64,000 nt of DNA from Rana temporaria (Eukaryota; Chordata; Amphibia; Anura; Ranidae). The stretch spans positions 222,060,486 through 222,124,485 of the forward strand of contig NC_053491.1 of assembly GCF_905171775.1 (NCBI RefSeq), read 5' to 3'. This document shows positions 1 through 10,847 of the stretch, piece by piece. The position numbers and the translations under genes are program-made. The notes beneath the pieces were generated by a model. That model was given only the letters and a program-made list of their open reading frames with translations. It searched no databases and was not told the DNA's origin. Position 1 is the first letter of the stretch. Every line of letters begins with the position of its first letter.

Positions 1-59
1 GTTACTTTAAACTAGTGCATTGTAGGTTCACTTACCCTTTCCTTCAATTTCCCTTCTAA

Positions 60-813
60 GGCCCGGATTCACAAAGCACTTGCGCCGACGTATCTCAAGA
101 TACGCCGCGTAAGTGCAAATATGTGCCGTCGTATCTGTGCGCCGGACCCACAAACTAAGAGACACCTAAAACTAGGCTTCATCCAGCCGGCGTAACTTGC
201 CTACGCCGGCGTAGAGTGGGCGCATATTTAGGCTGGACGTATGGTGGCGCTCCCATTGATCAGCCATTCAAATATGCAAATGAGGAAAATACGGCGATTC
301 AGGAACGTAAGTGCGCCCGACGCAGGCTACGACTGGTGCGCGTAAGTTGTACGTCCGGCGTAAAGTTAAGCCCCATAAAAGGAGGTGTAACCCAGCAGCA
401 GACATGCAAAGGTCTGCACCAAGGAGTACAAGCCGGCGTATTTTACGTTTAGCTGGGCGTAGGATACGTTCATGGCGTAGACAGTGATCCGGCATATCTT
501 AGGCAGTTGTTCCGACGTGGTTGTGAGCATGCGCAGGGGCATGCGTCCACGGCACGAGGCATGCGCAGTTCATTAAACGTACTTGTCTTGCGCTCAGACT
601 ATCATTTGCATGGGGTCACGCCTCATTTGCATGGGTCAAGCCCACTTCCACCTACGCCAGCCTGCGCCTTCAAAACCTACGCCACGCCGATGCAGCGTGG
701 GGAGCACTGGATTCCTGAATTCCATGCTAGCCTCTCTGCGCTGCGTCGGCGTAGCGCACAGGAGGATGCGCTGCGGCGGCGTAATGTGCGCCTGCTGTCT
801 GTGAATCCAGGCC
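60..813. mobile_element. Harbinger-type short element (GGCC.GGATTCAC termini)
   Basis: 754 bp with imperfect terminal inverted repeats GGCCCGGATTCAC and GTGAATCCAGGCC and a TAA target duplication (57-59 and 814-816), inserted in the TTAA-2 element. It is rich in TACGCCGGCGTA dyads. The part at 270-700 matches DNA at 54230-54700, so the family is repeated in the window. No coding capacity recognised. Confidence 0.8.
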
Positions 814-1635
814 TAAATGTTTTTTTTCTTTTGTCATAATTTCTCACTTCCTGTTCCTCCTCAGTAAGCTGTTCTAAATGACTTTCCGCTCGGTTAATGG
901 TGGAAATCTTACCGAGGAGAAACAGGAAATGAGAAATTCAAACAAAGAAAAAAAACATTTAGAAGGGAAATCGAAGGAAAAGGTAAGTGAACCAACAATG
1001 CACTAGCTTAACCACTTAAGGACTGCCTCCTGCACATATACGTCGGCAGAATGGCACATGCACGTACAGGTACGTGCTGTGCTATTGTCCAGTCGCGGGC
1101 GCGCACCCGCGACCCGGTCCAAAGCTCCGGGACCCGATCGCCGCTGGAGTCCCGTGATCGGTCTCCGGAGCTAAAGAACGGGGAGAGTTGTGGCTGCGTC
1201 ATCGATCGTGTGATCCCTTTTATAGGGATACATAATCGATGACGTCACACCTACAGCCACACCCCCTTACAGTTGTAAACACATATGAGGTCACACATAA
1301 CCCCATCAGCGCCCCCTGTGGTTAACTCCCAAACTGAAACTGTAATTTTCACAGTAAACCATGCATTTTAAATGCATTTTTTGCTATGAAAAATAGAATT
1401 TTTGTACTCACCGTAAAATCCATTTCTCTGAGTTCATGGACGGACACAGCAGCCTTTGACCTTAGGGTTATATCCACTTCCTTCCAGGAGAGTTAGGCAG
1501 AAAAAAAGCACTTTAAGTGTTAACAACACTTTGCTCAGCACAGCTCCTCCCAGAGGGCGTGGTCCCCCGGGTATAACCCACACTCTGCCTCAGCAGCTCC
1601 AGTTCGTAACAAGCAGTACAAACAAAGGAGGGGTG

Positions 1636-1738
1636 CTGTGTCCGTCCATGAACTCAGAGAAATGGATTTTACAGTGAGTACAAAAATACTATTTTCTCTT
1701 CCGTTCATGGACGGACACAGCAGCCTTTGACCTTAGGG
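1636..1738. repeat. Internal complementary region of the DIRS element
   Basis: 1636-1687 is the reverse complement of the element's left end (1393-1440: GTACTCACCGTAAAATCC and following), and 1688-1738 repeats, as the complement of 7670-7716, the right end (TTTCTCTTCCGTTCATGGAC). In DIRS elements this region templates completion and circularisation of the cDNA. Confidence 0.85.
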
Positions 1739-1891
1739 ACGTCCCCAAGCAGTTTCAAAAAATTTGAGGGGTGGGAAAACAACACAGCAAACCAAGCTAC
1801 ACCCCAAACAAAACCGGAGTTACTCAACGGAGGAACTCCAATCTTAAACTGCCGCCTGTAACACCTTGCGGCCGAAGGAGGCATCTGAAGA

Positions 1892-2893
1892 TTATGCACT
1901 CACATCCACCTTGTAAAACTTTGAAAACGTGTGGACTGACGACCAGGTCGCTGCCTTACACACCTGTAACACAGAGGCTTGATGCCGGAAAGCCCAAGAG
2001 GCACCGATCGCCCTGGTCGAATGCGCCGTGACCCGAAAAGGAGGCGCCCGCCCCTTCAGGGCATAGGCCTGTGGCACAACCTGTCTGATCCACCTAGAAA
2101 TGGTGGCCGACGAGACCGCCAGACCTTTTTTTAGGACCGACACGAACATCGAGTCCGACTTCCGGAACGGGGCCGTAGCCGATAAGTACACTCGTAGGGC
2201 CCGAACCACATCTAGGGAATGCAAAGTGGCCTTCTTTGGGTTCTTCGGCCGAGGACATAAGGATGGTAACACAATTCCCTCATTAATGTGAAAAGCCGAA
2301 ACGACCTTTAGGAGATTAAGACGGCTGCGGCCGCAGAACCACCTTATCCTCATGGATGATCAAGTAGGGAGCCTTGCAGGACAAGGCCGCCAGTTCAGAC
2401 ACCCGTCTGATTGATTGTAATTGCTACTAGAAAAAACACCTTTTGTGACAGAGTCAACAAAAGGAACTTCCGAATGTCCTCAAAAGGAGCGTCCTGAAGC
2501 ACCGAAAGGACCAAATTTAAGTCCCATGGGGGCAGTGGAGGGCGCATAGGAGGGGCCACATGCTGGACCCCCTGCACAAACGTACGCACCAAGGAGTGCG
2601 CTGCCAAGGGTCGCTGAAAGTAAACAGCTAGACCTGAGATCTGACTCTTAACCGTACTCAAGGCGAGAGCCTGATCCACTCCCCGCTGTAAAAACAGCAG
2701 AGTCCGGGACACCACGTATATGTACGGGGGTGCCATTTCATCTCTTCACACATAGAGATGTAGGCCTTCCACGTACGATGGTAAATCCTCCATGAAGTAG
2801 ACTTCCTTGCATGCAGCATGGTAGAAACCACCGAGCCTGATAGGCCCTGGTCCTTCAACATCTGGCTCTCAACAGCCACGCCGTTAAAGCCAG
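1892..2893 (-). pseudogene. DIRS tyrosine recombinase (broken)
   Basis: Frames at 2879-2658, 2736-2395 and 2353-1892 together give a DIRS-type tyrosine recombinase. The N-terminal part holds RKSTSWRIYHRTWKAYISMC and a helix-rich core-binding stretch. The C-terminal catalytic part carries SATISRWIRQVV, the AHSTRAIGASWA motif (His-x2-Arg) and KAATWSSVHTFSKFYKVDV, which supplies the terminal Tyr. Frameshifts separate the pieces and a short element (2895-3574) sits just upstream, between RNase H and recombinase. Non-functional. Confidence 0.82.
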
Positions 2894-2894
2894 T

Positions 2895-3574
2895 GGGCCA
2901 GATTCACGTAGCTCAGCGGATCTATAGATCCGCTCGATCTACGTGAATTAAGATCCGCTCCCGCAAGTTTAGGAGGCAAGTGGCTAATTCACAAACCACT
3001 TACCTCCAAACTTGCGACGGCGGATCCTAAATCCCCCAGCGGAATTCAAATTCCGCGGCTGGGGGAGTGTCATATTTAAATCAGGCGCGTTCCCGCGCCG
3101 ATTTAAATGCGCATGCGTCGTCCGTAGAATTTCCCGGCGTGCATTGCTCCCACTGACGTCACTAGGACGTCAGTGGTTGCGACGTGAGCGGGACTTGCGA
3201 CGCGCGTGTTCGTGAATCGGCGTACGCAAACGACGTAGGAAAATTCAAATTCGACGCGGGAACGCCGGCTATACTTAACATTGGCTGCGCCTGATAAAAG
3301 AAGGGGTAAGTATACGACGGAAAACCGCTACGGAAACGACGTAAGAACACTGCGACGGGTCCGCGTACGTTCGTGAATTTGCGTATCTCGCTGATTTACA
3401 TATTATTTATCGTAAAAGATCCGACAGTGTAACACAGTGTAACACTGTCAGATCTTAGTCCTATCTATGCATATCTGATTCTATGAATCAGGCGCATAGA
3501 TAGGACCAGTTTACGTCTGAGATACGACGGTGTATCTGTAGATACACCGTCGTATCTCTTTGTGAATCTGGCCC
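2895..3574. mobile_element. Short element (GGGCCAGATTCAC termini) inside the DIRS element
   Basis: 680 bp with 13-bp terminal inverted repeats GGGCCAGATTCAC/GTGAATCTGGCCC, flanked by AGT on both sides (2892-2894 and 3575-3577). It is rich in dyads such as TACGACGGTGTATC. An inverted relative lies at 48163-48869. No coding capacity recognised; superfamily uncertain, Harbinger-like by 3-bp duplication. Confidence 0.8.
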
Positions 3575-3822
3575 AGTGACTGTAAAGCAGGGTGGAAGAT
3601 CGGACCCTGCGACAGAAGATCTTCTCTCAGGGGTAGACGCCAGGGGGCGTCTGCCACCAGACGCACCAAGTCCACGTACCAGGAGCGGCGCGGCCAGTCT
3701 GGGGCGATCAGGATTGTTGGAATCCCTTCGGCTTACACTCTGCGCAGCAGGCGAGGAAGAAGCTTCAGAGGAGGGAAGGCGTAAATTAGGCGATAATGAC
3801 CCCAAGGTGCCACCAACGTGGC

Positions 3823-5165
3823 TCACGCGTCTGCCCACGGGTCTTTAGAACTGGCCATGAACCGTGGCACCTTCCGATTGAGACGGGACGCTAGAAGGTC
3901 CACGTCTGGAGTGCCCCATTTTTGGCACAGACTCTGAAACACCTCCGGGTGGAGTGACCACTCTCCTTGGTCCAATGTTTGGTGACTTAGGTAGTCAGCT
4001 TGCCAATTCTGTACCCCCGGAATGTACACGGCTGATAGAGCCGGAACGGACCTTTCGGCCCACCGAAGGATGTGTGCGACTTCCATCGCTGCAGCCAAGC
4101 TCCGTGTGCCTCCCTGATGATTGAGGTATGCCACGGCCGTGGCGTTGTCGGACTGGATCCTGACCGGTCGGCCCTGCAGATCCAGGGACCACTTGGCAAG
4201 GCACAATTTGATTGCTTAGAGCTCCAGTATATTGAATGGCAGGCAGGACTCCTCCTGAGTCCAGCGCCCCTGGGCTGACTGGGTGCCCCAAATGCCCCCC
4301 CAGCCGGAGAGGCTGGCATCCGTCGTGATCACTGTCCAATGGCACGGCAGGAACGACTTCCCGGTCCGAAGCACCGGAGACTTCAGCCACCACACCAGGG
4401 AAGACATGACCAGAGGGCTCAACTAAATCTGGTAATCCAGAGATGACGGGAGCTTGTCCCAACGTGACAGAATTTCCTTCTGTAGCTCCCGGGTGTGGAA
4501 TTGGGCATACGGAACCGCCTCGAAAGAGGCCACCATCAGACCCAGAACCCTCATGCAGAATCGAAGAGATGACCACTTCTGGGTCGACAACTGCTGCACT
4601 GCCGATTGCAGAGTCTGAAGTTTCTCCGTTGGGAGGGAAACCTCTCGCCTCCGCGGAATCCAGGACTAGTCCCAGGTATTCCAGATGCAGAGACGAAACC
4701 AGAGTCTGACACGTGATAGACACGTCCTCTTCTAACTCTGAGCCTGAGGAAGCTCTCAGGAGAAGGTCGTCCAGGTATCCCACGATAGCGATCCCTCGCT
4801 GCCTCAGCAGGGCTAGGATCGGGGCGAGCACCTTGGTGAAAACCCGTGGTGCCAATGCCAAGCCGAACGGGAGGGCCACAAATTGAAAGTGGTCCTCCCC
4901 GACCACAAATCGCAGAAACCTCTGGTGCCTCGTGCAAGTGGGAACATGCATGGGAATCCATGATATCCAAGGACGCCATAAAGTCCCCCTGATGGAGCGC
5001 TGCTATTACTGAGCGAACCGACTCCATCCTGAACTTTTGCACCTTGACAAAACAATTGAGGGCCTTTAGGTCCAGGATTGGATGGACCCCTTCCTTCTTG
5101 GGGACTACAAACAGATTGGAGTAAAACCCCTGAAACCGTTTCATCGAGGGAACTGGTACAATCAC
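3823..5165 (-). pseudogene. DIRS reverse transcriptase and RNase H (broken)
   Basis: Minus strand. The frame at 5165 reads GFYSNLFVVPKKEGVHPILD then LKALNCFVKVQKFRMESVRS, the start of the RT fingers; the overlapping frame at 4951-4600 gives LPFGLALAPRVFTKVLAPIL and the catalytic YLDDLLL box; RNase H follows at 4206-3823 with IQSDNATAVAYLNHQGG and VYIPGVQNWQADYLSHQ. Frame switches and stops make it a pseudogene. In DIRS elements the RT copies the RNA into a circular intermediate rather than a linear LTR cDNA. Confidence 0.85.
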
Positions 5166-5389
5166 TCCCCTGCCCAGTAGATCCTGGACAGCCCCTGACA
5201 GAGCCTTCCGGTGATCCGGAGGAAGCTGGAAGTTGGAAGGAAAAAATCTGTTTGGTGGACAAGAGAGAAACTATCTTGTACTCCGAGGAAACTACTTTGC
5301 AAACCCAACGGTCGGAAAGAAGAGACCTCCACCGAGCCGCGAATTTGCGAAGCCAGTCCCCCACCCGAGACACGGGCGGGGGCAGACCT

Positions 5390-6606
5390 TCATGCGAAAG
5401 CAGGCTTGTCCGCAGGCTTGTTGGGCTTGCGGTACCAGGTGCGCTTCTGCCCCGCAGCGGGGGTCTTGGCACCTTGAAAACTTTTTCCCGCCGCACGAAA
5501 AAAATGCTTTGGGGTAGTAAAGGAGGGCCCTTGCTTACGGCGAGGCTCCTTGCCCTTCCCAGACTGTGGGAGCAGTGTGCTCTTACCACCTGTGGCATCC
5601 TTTATGATGTCATCCAGGGACGCCCCAAAAAGCCGTTTACCCTTAAAGGGAAAATCCACCACGGCCTTCTTGGAGGACTTGTCCGCAGACCAGCATTTCA
5701 GCCACACAGGGCGGCGCAGTACCACCGCATAGGCGGAGGCCCTGGAAAGCAAGGGAAGCGTATCCAGAGCCGACTCACAGACAAACTTTAGACCCTGAAC
5801 CAATTGTTCAGCCAGGTCCTTACAGGTCTCGGAAGCATCTTGCACCTCCAGCTCCTGCAGCAACAACTTTGCCCGTTCAGTCAGTGTCAGACACCAGAGT
5901 CCCAGCCAAAACCGGTCTCACAGCCGAATCCACTACTGTGAACATGGAGCGGGCCACAGCCTCCACTCTCCTATCTGCGGGGTCCTTAAAGGTGGGAGCC
6001 CCTTCCACAGGCAATTTTTCAAAAAGTCCTCCTCAAAGGGATAACGGACCGCAAAGTATTTTGGAACAGCAAAAACCTTTTGCGGCGAATCCCATTCCTT
6101 GTATAACAATTTGTCCAAATATGGAATACAAGGAAACACTTTTGTGGTGTGGGGAGGCTTGCGGAACGCAAAAGGGACTGGCACACCCGATGCCTCCGCC
6201 AAATCCTCAAGTTTCTGAGTATCCCACACCGCAGAGATAAGAGCTCCAACAAATTCCTTATCATTCACTGACCCTGAAGCAGAGTCATCCTCACAGTCCG
6301 CGTGGGTTAAGCCTGCATCATCTGACATGACATAACCAGAGCCAGAAGCAACTGAAGGATATGATTCTGTGTCAGAAACGTCCTCAGAAGCAGGCTCAGG
6401 GAGGGGGCGCTTTTTTACCCCCCTTTCTGGCCACCTGTCGCTTCAAACCTGGCGAGAAACGCCTCAAGGACAGCCGACATTGCCTCAACAGATGGGGCAG
6501 GGGGATTAAGGGTTAACTCAGGCATTGTTGGGGCAGAAGCACCAGGTTCAGGCTCCATGATGCCCCACCGCTGTGTCACCCAGCACTGCAAAGCAGAACA
6601 ACCCAC
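5390..6606 (-). pseudogene. DIRS gag-like region (broken)
   Basis: Three collinear minus-strand frames (6606-6415, 6328-5933, 5866-5390) lie upstream of RT at the place of the DIRS gag. Recognisable stretches are CIPYLDKLLYKEWDSPQKVF and, further on, LLSRASAYAVVLRRPVWLKC followed by a Lys/Arg/Pro-rich tail. The position and the basic C-terminus fit a nucleic-acid-binding structural protein; there is no motif by which to prove it. Broken by frameshifts. Confidence 0.6.
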
Positions 6607-7536
6607 CGGTCACCTCCCGGCTGCAAAGAACAGAAGGCAGAGGCCCCCAGGGAACTCACCAACCCACCCGGTTGCAGTGAGCTGAAAAAAGCTGGCTGCG
6701 CTGTGTCCGTCACCTCAGGGACGATTCACGGTCTTTTGCAGCGCTATTACAGTCACAAGGGGCCAAGACATATCTAAGATGGCCGCTGTCTGAGGTAAAA
6801 AGCACCAGTGGGCTACAAGAAAATGGCCATCGAGCTATGTAAACCGCGACCACGGCAAAATGGTGGCAGTGCACAGTTTTAAAAACCCCCAGTGACGCAC
6901 CAAACACAGAGCAGCATCCAGCAGCAACTCCACAGTAAAAAACACAGCCCCCCGCAACACATGGTCCATGGTGGTAATAAAAAGACCCCAGGAGGCCCCC
7001 CTCACAGCCGCTACCCAGTATGGGGAAGGAGGGAGAGGAAAGGGAGAGAGGAAAGCAGGGCGGACCCTCAGTCGACCTCCCCAGGGGAAACACCAGCCAT
7101 ACCACCTTGCCAGGGCAAGGGGCCACTACTTACCTGTCCTGCGACCACCGGCTGGAGGTATCCCTGACAGAACCAACGTCCGCTAAAAGGCATGGCTGTC
7201 GGCCAGACACACTGAGACAAGGCCATAGAGACCGGTCATATGTGTGCCCTGGAACATGTAGTTCCCCGGCCGCCCCTGGAGCAATGGGGCCTGTCGTGGA
7301 CGACCCAGAGCTGAGCTGAGGGCCGGCACACGCTCGATGGCCGAACATGGGGGGACTACAAGAGTCAAGACCCAGCCTGTCACCCAGTCGTCAGTTGATA
7401 GAAGAATCTCAGGATTCAAAAAAATGCAGCAACAAACAAATAAAAGCGGAAAAAAAAAAAAAAAAACCGCAAAAAAATCCCAGAGTACAGGGACTCCAGA
7501 AGGCCATGTCCTCTCCTGACATTAGGCAGAAAGAAA
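6607..7536 (-). other. DIRS 5' leader region
   Basis: Between the right inverted terminal repeat and the gag-like frames. GC-rich with no clear coding frame; includes an A-rich run at 7442-7470. Treated as the untranslated leader of the DIRS element. Confidence 0.4.
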
Positions 7537-8310
7537 CTGGAGCTGCTGAGGCAGACTGTGGGTTATACCCGGGGGACAATGCCCCCTGGGAGGAGCTGTG
7601 CTGAGCAAAGTGTTTTTAACACTTAAATTGCTTTTTTTTCTGCCTAACTCTCCTGGAAGGAAGTGGATATAACCCTAAGGTCAAAGGCTGCTGTGTCCAT
7701 CCATGAACGGAAGAGAAATGACAATGGTCCCAAAAATTGTCCGAAGTGTCCTCCATAATGTGCAGTCACGAAAAAAATCACTGATCGCCGCCATAAGTAG
7801 TAAAAAAAAAAAAAAAATTAATAAAAATGCAATGAAACTATCCCCTATTTTGTAAACGCTATAAATTTTGCGCAAACCAACCGATGAACGCTTATTTTTT
7901 TTTTACCAAAAATAGGTAGAAGAATACGTATCGGCCTAAACTGAGGAAAAAAAAAAAATTTATATATATTTTGGGGGGGATATTTATTTTGGCAAAAAGT
8001 AAAAAATATTGATTTTTTTTCAAAATTGTCGCCCTATTTTTGTTTATAGCGCAAAAAATAAAAACCGCAGAGGTGATCATTTGAAGAAAGCTCTATTTGT
8101 GGGGAAAAAAAGGACGCTAATTTTGTTTGGGAGCCATGTCGCACGACCGCGCAATTGTCTGTTAAAGCGACGCAGTGCCGAATCGCAAAACCTGGCCGGG
8201 TCTGTTAGCTGCATTTTGGTCCGGGTCTTAAGTGGTTAAAGGAACCAATTTAGAAAAAAAAGGCGAACCTTTACAACCCCTTTAAATCTCATGCATTATT
8301 CTTTGTATTA

Positions 8311-8629
8311 GGCCTCTTGCACATGATACTGTTTGAGCATCTGCTTTTTCAGATTTTTTATTTTTTATTTGCGTGTACTTACGCACATTTTCATGTATAT
8401 GCGTTTACACATTTTCGTCAGAACCTATTCTCGCGTTCTTGTGCACAATATGTAAATAGAATTCGTAAATTACTGACCAAAAAAGATTCTATTTTTATAT
8501 TTTTTTACTCAAGAATGCACAGCGCTTGTTTACGTGCCTGTGTGCATAGACACATTACGACTAATGGGCTGCATTTTAGCTCAGTAAAAAAAAAAAAAAA
8601 AAGCTTTACTGAGCAGTGTGCAAGAGGCC
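8311..8629. mobile_element. MITE with TTA target duplication (GGCCTCTTGCACA termini)
   Basis: 319 bp with terminal inverted repeats GGCCTCTTGCACA/TGTGCAAGAGGCC and TTA on both sides (8308-8310 and 8630-8632), as for PIF/Harbinger MITEs. The interior includes an A17 run near 8586. Non-coding. Confidence 0.8.
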
Positions 8630-8679
8630 TTACAGATGAAATACACGGAGAATGACACAAGAAGGCCACCTGTTATTAA

Positions 8680-8960
8680 AGTGGTAGTAAACTTTTTACT
8701 GTCACTTGTACCTACAGGTAAGCCTATAACAAGGCTTACATGCCTTTGACCTGTGTAATATTTTACCCCCTTCATGACCAGGCCATTTTTTGCCATTTAG
8801 CACTGCACTACTTTAACTGGCAATTGTGCGGTCATGCTACGCTGTACCCAAACTAATTTTATATTATTTTTTTGCACACAAATAGAGCTTTCTTTTGGTG
8901 GTATTTAATCACCACTGGGTTTTTTTTGTTTGTTTTTTTACAAAAAAGTTATTATTGCAA
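8680..8960. mobile_element. TTAA-3 end plus TTAA-1-related fragment
   Basis: 8680 starts AGTGGTAGTAAACT next to TTAA (8676-8679), the end of a third TTAA-flanked family. From about 8764 the sequence (TTCATGACCAGGCC, AATTGTGCGGTCATG, TAGAGCTTTCTTTTGGTGG) matches the TTAA-1-related element at 17975-18630, so this is a composite fragment. Confidence 0.55.
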
Positions 8961-9059
8961 GAGAAGAAATATTAACAGCTGTACAAGGATAGTAACATTT
9001 GTACAAATATTGTGTATAATATATGTTCAACAATAAGCATTTAAACAACAGTAGAGCAT

Positions 9060-10170
9060 CCTAAGTGAAAATGTCCAAATTGGGCCTAAAGTGTCAATAG
9101 TTTGTGTGGCCACCATTATTTCCCAGCACTGCCTTAACCCTCTTGGGCATGGAGTTCACCAGAGCTTCACAGGTTGCCACTGGAGTCCTCTTCCACGACT
9201 ACATCACGGAGCTGGTGGATGTTAGAGACCTTGCGCTCTTCCACCTTCAGTTTGAGAATGCCCCACAGATGCTCAATAGGGTTTAGGTCTGGAGACATGC
9301 TTGGCCAGTCCATCACCTTTACCCTTAGCTTTTTTAGCAAGGCAGTGGTCATCTTGGAGGTGCGTTTGGGGTCGTTATGTTGGAACACTGCCCTGCGGCC
9401 CAGTCTCTGAACGGAGGGGGATCATGCTCTGTTTTAGTATGTCACAGTACATGTTGGCATTCATGTTTCCCTCAATGAACTGTAGCTCTCCAGTTCTGGC
9501 AGCACTCATGCAGCCCCAGACCATGATACTCCCACCACCATGCTTGAATGTAGGCAAGATACACTTGTCTTTGTACTCCTCACCTGGTTGGCGCCACACA
9601 CGCGTGACACCATCTGAACCAAATACGTTTATCTTGGTCTCATCAGACCACAGGACATGGTTCCAGAAATCCATGTCCTTAGTCAGCTTGTCTTCAGCAA
9701 ACTGTTTACAGGCTTTTTTGTGCATCATCTTAGAAGAGGCTTCCTTCTGGGACGCAGACAGCCATTTGATGCAGTGTGCGGCGTATGGTCTAAGGACTGA
9801 CAGGCTGACCCCCCCACCCCTTCAAACTCTGCAGCAATGCTGGAAGCACTCATATGCCTATTTCCCAAAGACAACCTCTGGATATGACACTGAGCATCTG
9901 CACTTCTTTGGTCAACCATGGCAAGGCCTGTTCTGAGTGGCACATGTCCTTTTAAACCGCTGTATGGTCTTGGCCACCTTGCTACAGCTCAGTTTCAGGG
10001 CCTTGGCAATCTTCTTATAGCCTAGGCCATCTTGATGTAGAGCAACAATTCTTTTTTCAGATCCTCAGAGTTCTTTGCCATGAGGTGCCATAGAAGTTGT
10101 TGTAACAAACACAGTAGCCTGATACTAAAAATTATGGAACACTTTTCTCAATGTAGGCTCTGCATCTATG
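9060..10170 (-). pseudogene. Tc1-like transposase relic (family 1)
   Basis: Three collinear minus-strand frames. 9943-9725 is part of the HTH region (SLGNRHMSASSIAAEF), 9728-9375 carries the first catalytic block (WSDETKINVFGSDG) and GGGSIMVWGCMS, and 9388-9167 has QHNDPKRTSK and SPDLNPIEHLWGILK with the final Glu of the DDE triad. Stops and shifts separate them. Terminal inverted repeats are no longer recognisable. The fragment at 15419-16241 belongs to the same family and retains one end. Confidence 0.88.
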
Positions 10171-10537
10171 CTTTCCCACAATGATGTTGATCACTGTAAA
10201 CAACAGCAACTCTTCCAATAGTAACCTGCTAAGCAGCACTAAAAAGGCATTTGAATGACTGCTTACTAATATTTTTCAATACACATACTCCATAGCCCAA
10301 CATTCTATAGATGTATAATAGTGTTAAGTCCCTTTTTTTGTGATTATACAGTATGTATGAAGAGCTGAGGGCTTGTTCAGTGCAATTATGTACTGTAAAC
10401 TAAACCATTAAGATGTATGTCTTATTACAACAGCTGAAACAATAGTAATTTCTAGTTGATTGCAATGCATGAACTGCGCTTTGAACATTTATGTTGTTGT
10501 ATAAAATACTTCACCAAAAAAACAGTGAAAAACTTAC

Positions 10538-10696
10538 CACAAGCTTAATAGTGATCTTGGCACTTACAAATCCAAATGTTAGTGTGTAAAGACATGGATG
10601 ATTGTGAAATAAATTGGTTGTTGATTTTAGATAGATCAATAATCCTAATATGAGCACTAGTCCAATATGGAGGCCAGGAGATAGTACACTTGTTCC
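10538..10696 (-). CDS. CHPT1: CHPT1 exon 6 (last exon visible)
   Basis: 159 nt, 53 codons, phase 0 on both sides. The acceptor CTCACAG lies after an A/T-rich tract, and the donor is GTAAGT. It reads GTSVLSPGLHIGLVLILGLL, a short loop, then HNHPCLYTLTFGFVSAKIT and ends KLV. The GTSVLSP and HPCLY.L.FG blocks are family hallmarks. Relatives continue with VAHMTKSE, a segment I could not find between here and the left edge, where the sequence is all transposon-derived; the terminal exons therefore lie outside the window. A Tc1 element begins on the other side only ~150 bp upstream of the acceptor, so the splice site has narrowly escaped disruption. Confidence 0.92.
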
Positions 10697-10747
10697 CTGT
10701 GAGAAAAAAAAAAAAATGCTTATTGTACTTTCAGCTTTCATATACAC

Positions 10748-10766
10748 ATATATATATATATATATA
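10748..10766. repeat. (TA)n microsatellite
   Basis: Short (TA)n run between exon 6 and the Tc1 element. Confidence 0.9.
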
Positions 10767-10847
10767 ATAGCAATTTAGTTTTTTTCTATATGTATGAAAA
10801 AACAACACTTTTTTTTTTCCTGTGAGGGCTGTTTTTACTTGCCGATA

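Larger units (their letters stand above)
1393..7716 (-). mobile_element. DIRS1-like tyrosine-recombinase retrotransposon, decayed
   Basis: About 5.6 kb after removing a 680-bp insertion. Minus-strand order is gag-like, reverse transcriptase, RNase H, tyrosine recombinase, as in DIRS1. Inverted terminal repeats are visible: 1432-1607 matches the complement of 7537-7707 (from TTCATGGACGGACACAGCAG). An internal complementary region at 1636-1738 contains complements of both outer ends fused head to head, the DIRS hallmark. No target duplication is seen, as expected. Stops and frameshifts break every frame. Exact ends were inferred by comparing the host TTAA-1 element with its other copies. Confidence 0.88.
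1012..8235. mobile_element. TTAA-1 family element (CCACTTAAG termini), interrupted by DIRS
   Basis: Left piece 1012-1392, right piece 7717-8235; TTAA on both sides (1008-1011 and 8236-8239). Ends are CCACTTAAGGAC and GTCTTAAGTGG. Internal landmarks shared with other copies: GATCGCCGCCAT, AAAACTATCCCC-type stretch, ATACGTATCGGCCTAAACTG, ATAAAAACCGCAGAGGTGAT and the CGCACGACCGCGCAATTG block. It lies inside the TTAA-2 element and is itself split by the DIRS-like element. Confidence 0.85.
1..8281. mobile_element. TTAA-2 family element (AGGGGTTGTAAAGG termini), heavily interrupted
   Basis: Pieces of one short element at 1-59, 817-1011 and 8236-8281; everything between is later insertion. The pieces read across the insertions into a sequence matching the uninterrupted copy at 41775-42132. 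The right end CCTTTACAACCCCT abuts TTAA (8282-8285); the left end, some tens of bases, is outside the window. The two arms (CTAGTGCATTG near 13 and its complement near 997) show it was an almost perfect foldback. TTAA targets suggest piggyBac-type mobilisation. Confidence 0.8.

Noticed and set aside
5078..5791. 237-codon plus-strand frame
   Set aside because: Shadow of the minus-strand DIRS gag and reverse transcriptase region; no domain of its own.
9301..9936. 211-codon plus-strand frame
   Set aside because: Antisense shadow of the Tc1 transposase relic on the minus strand.
1..10537. Search for the remaining CHPT1 exons left of exon 6
   Set aside because: No sequence resembling the expected AHMTKSE segment or the last membrane helices was found; this stretch is transposon-derived.
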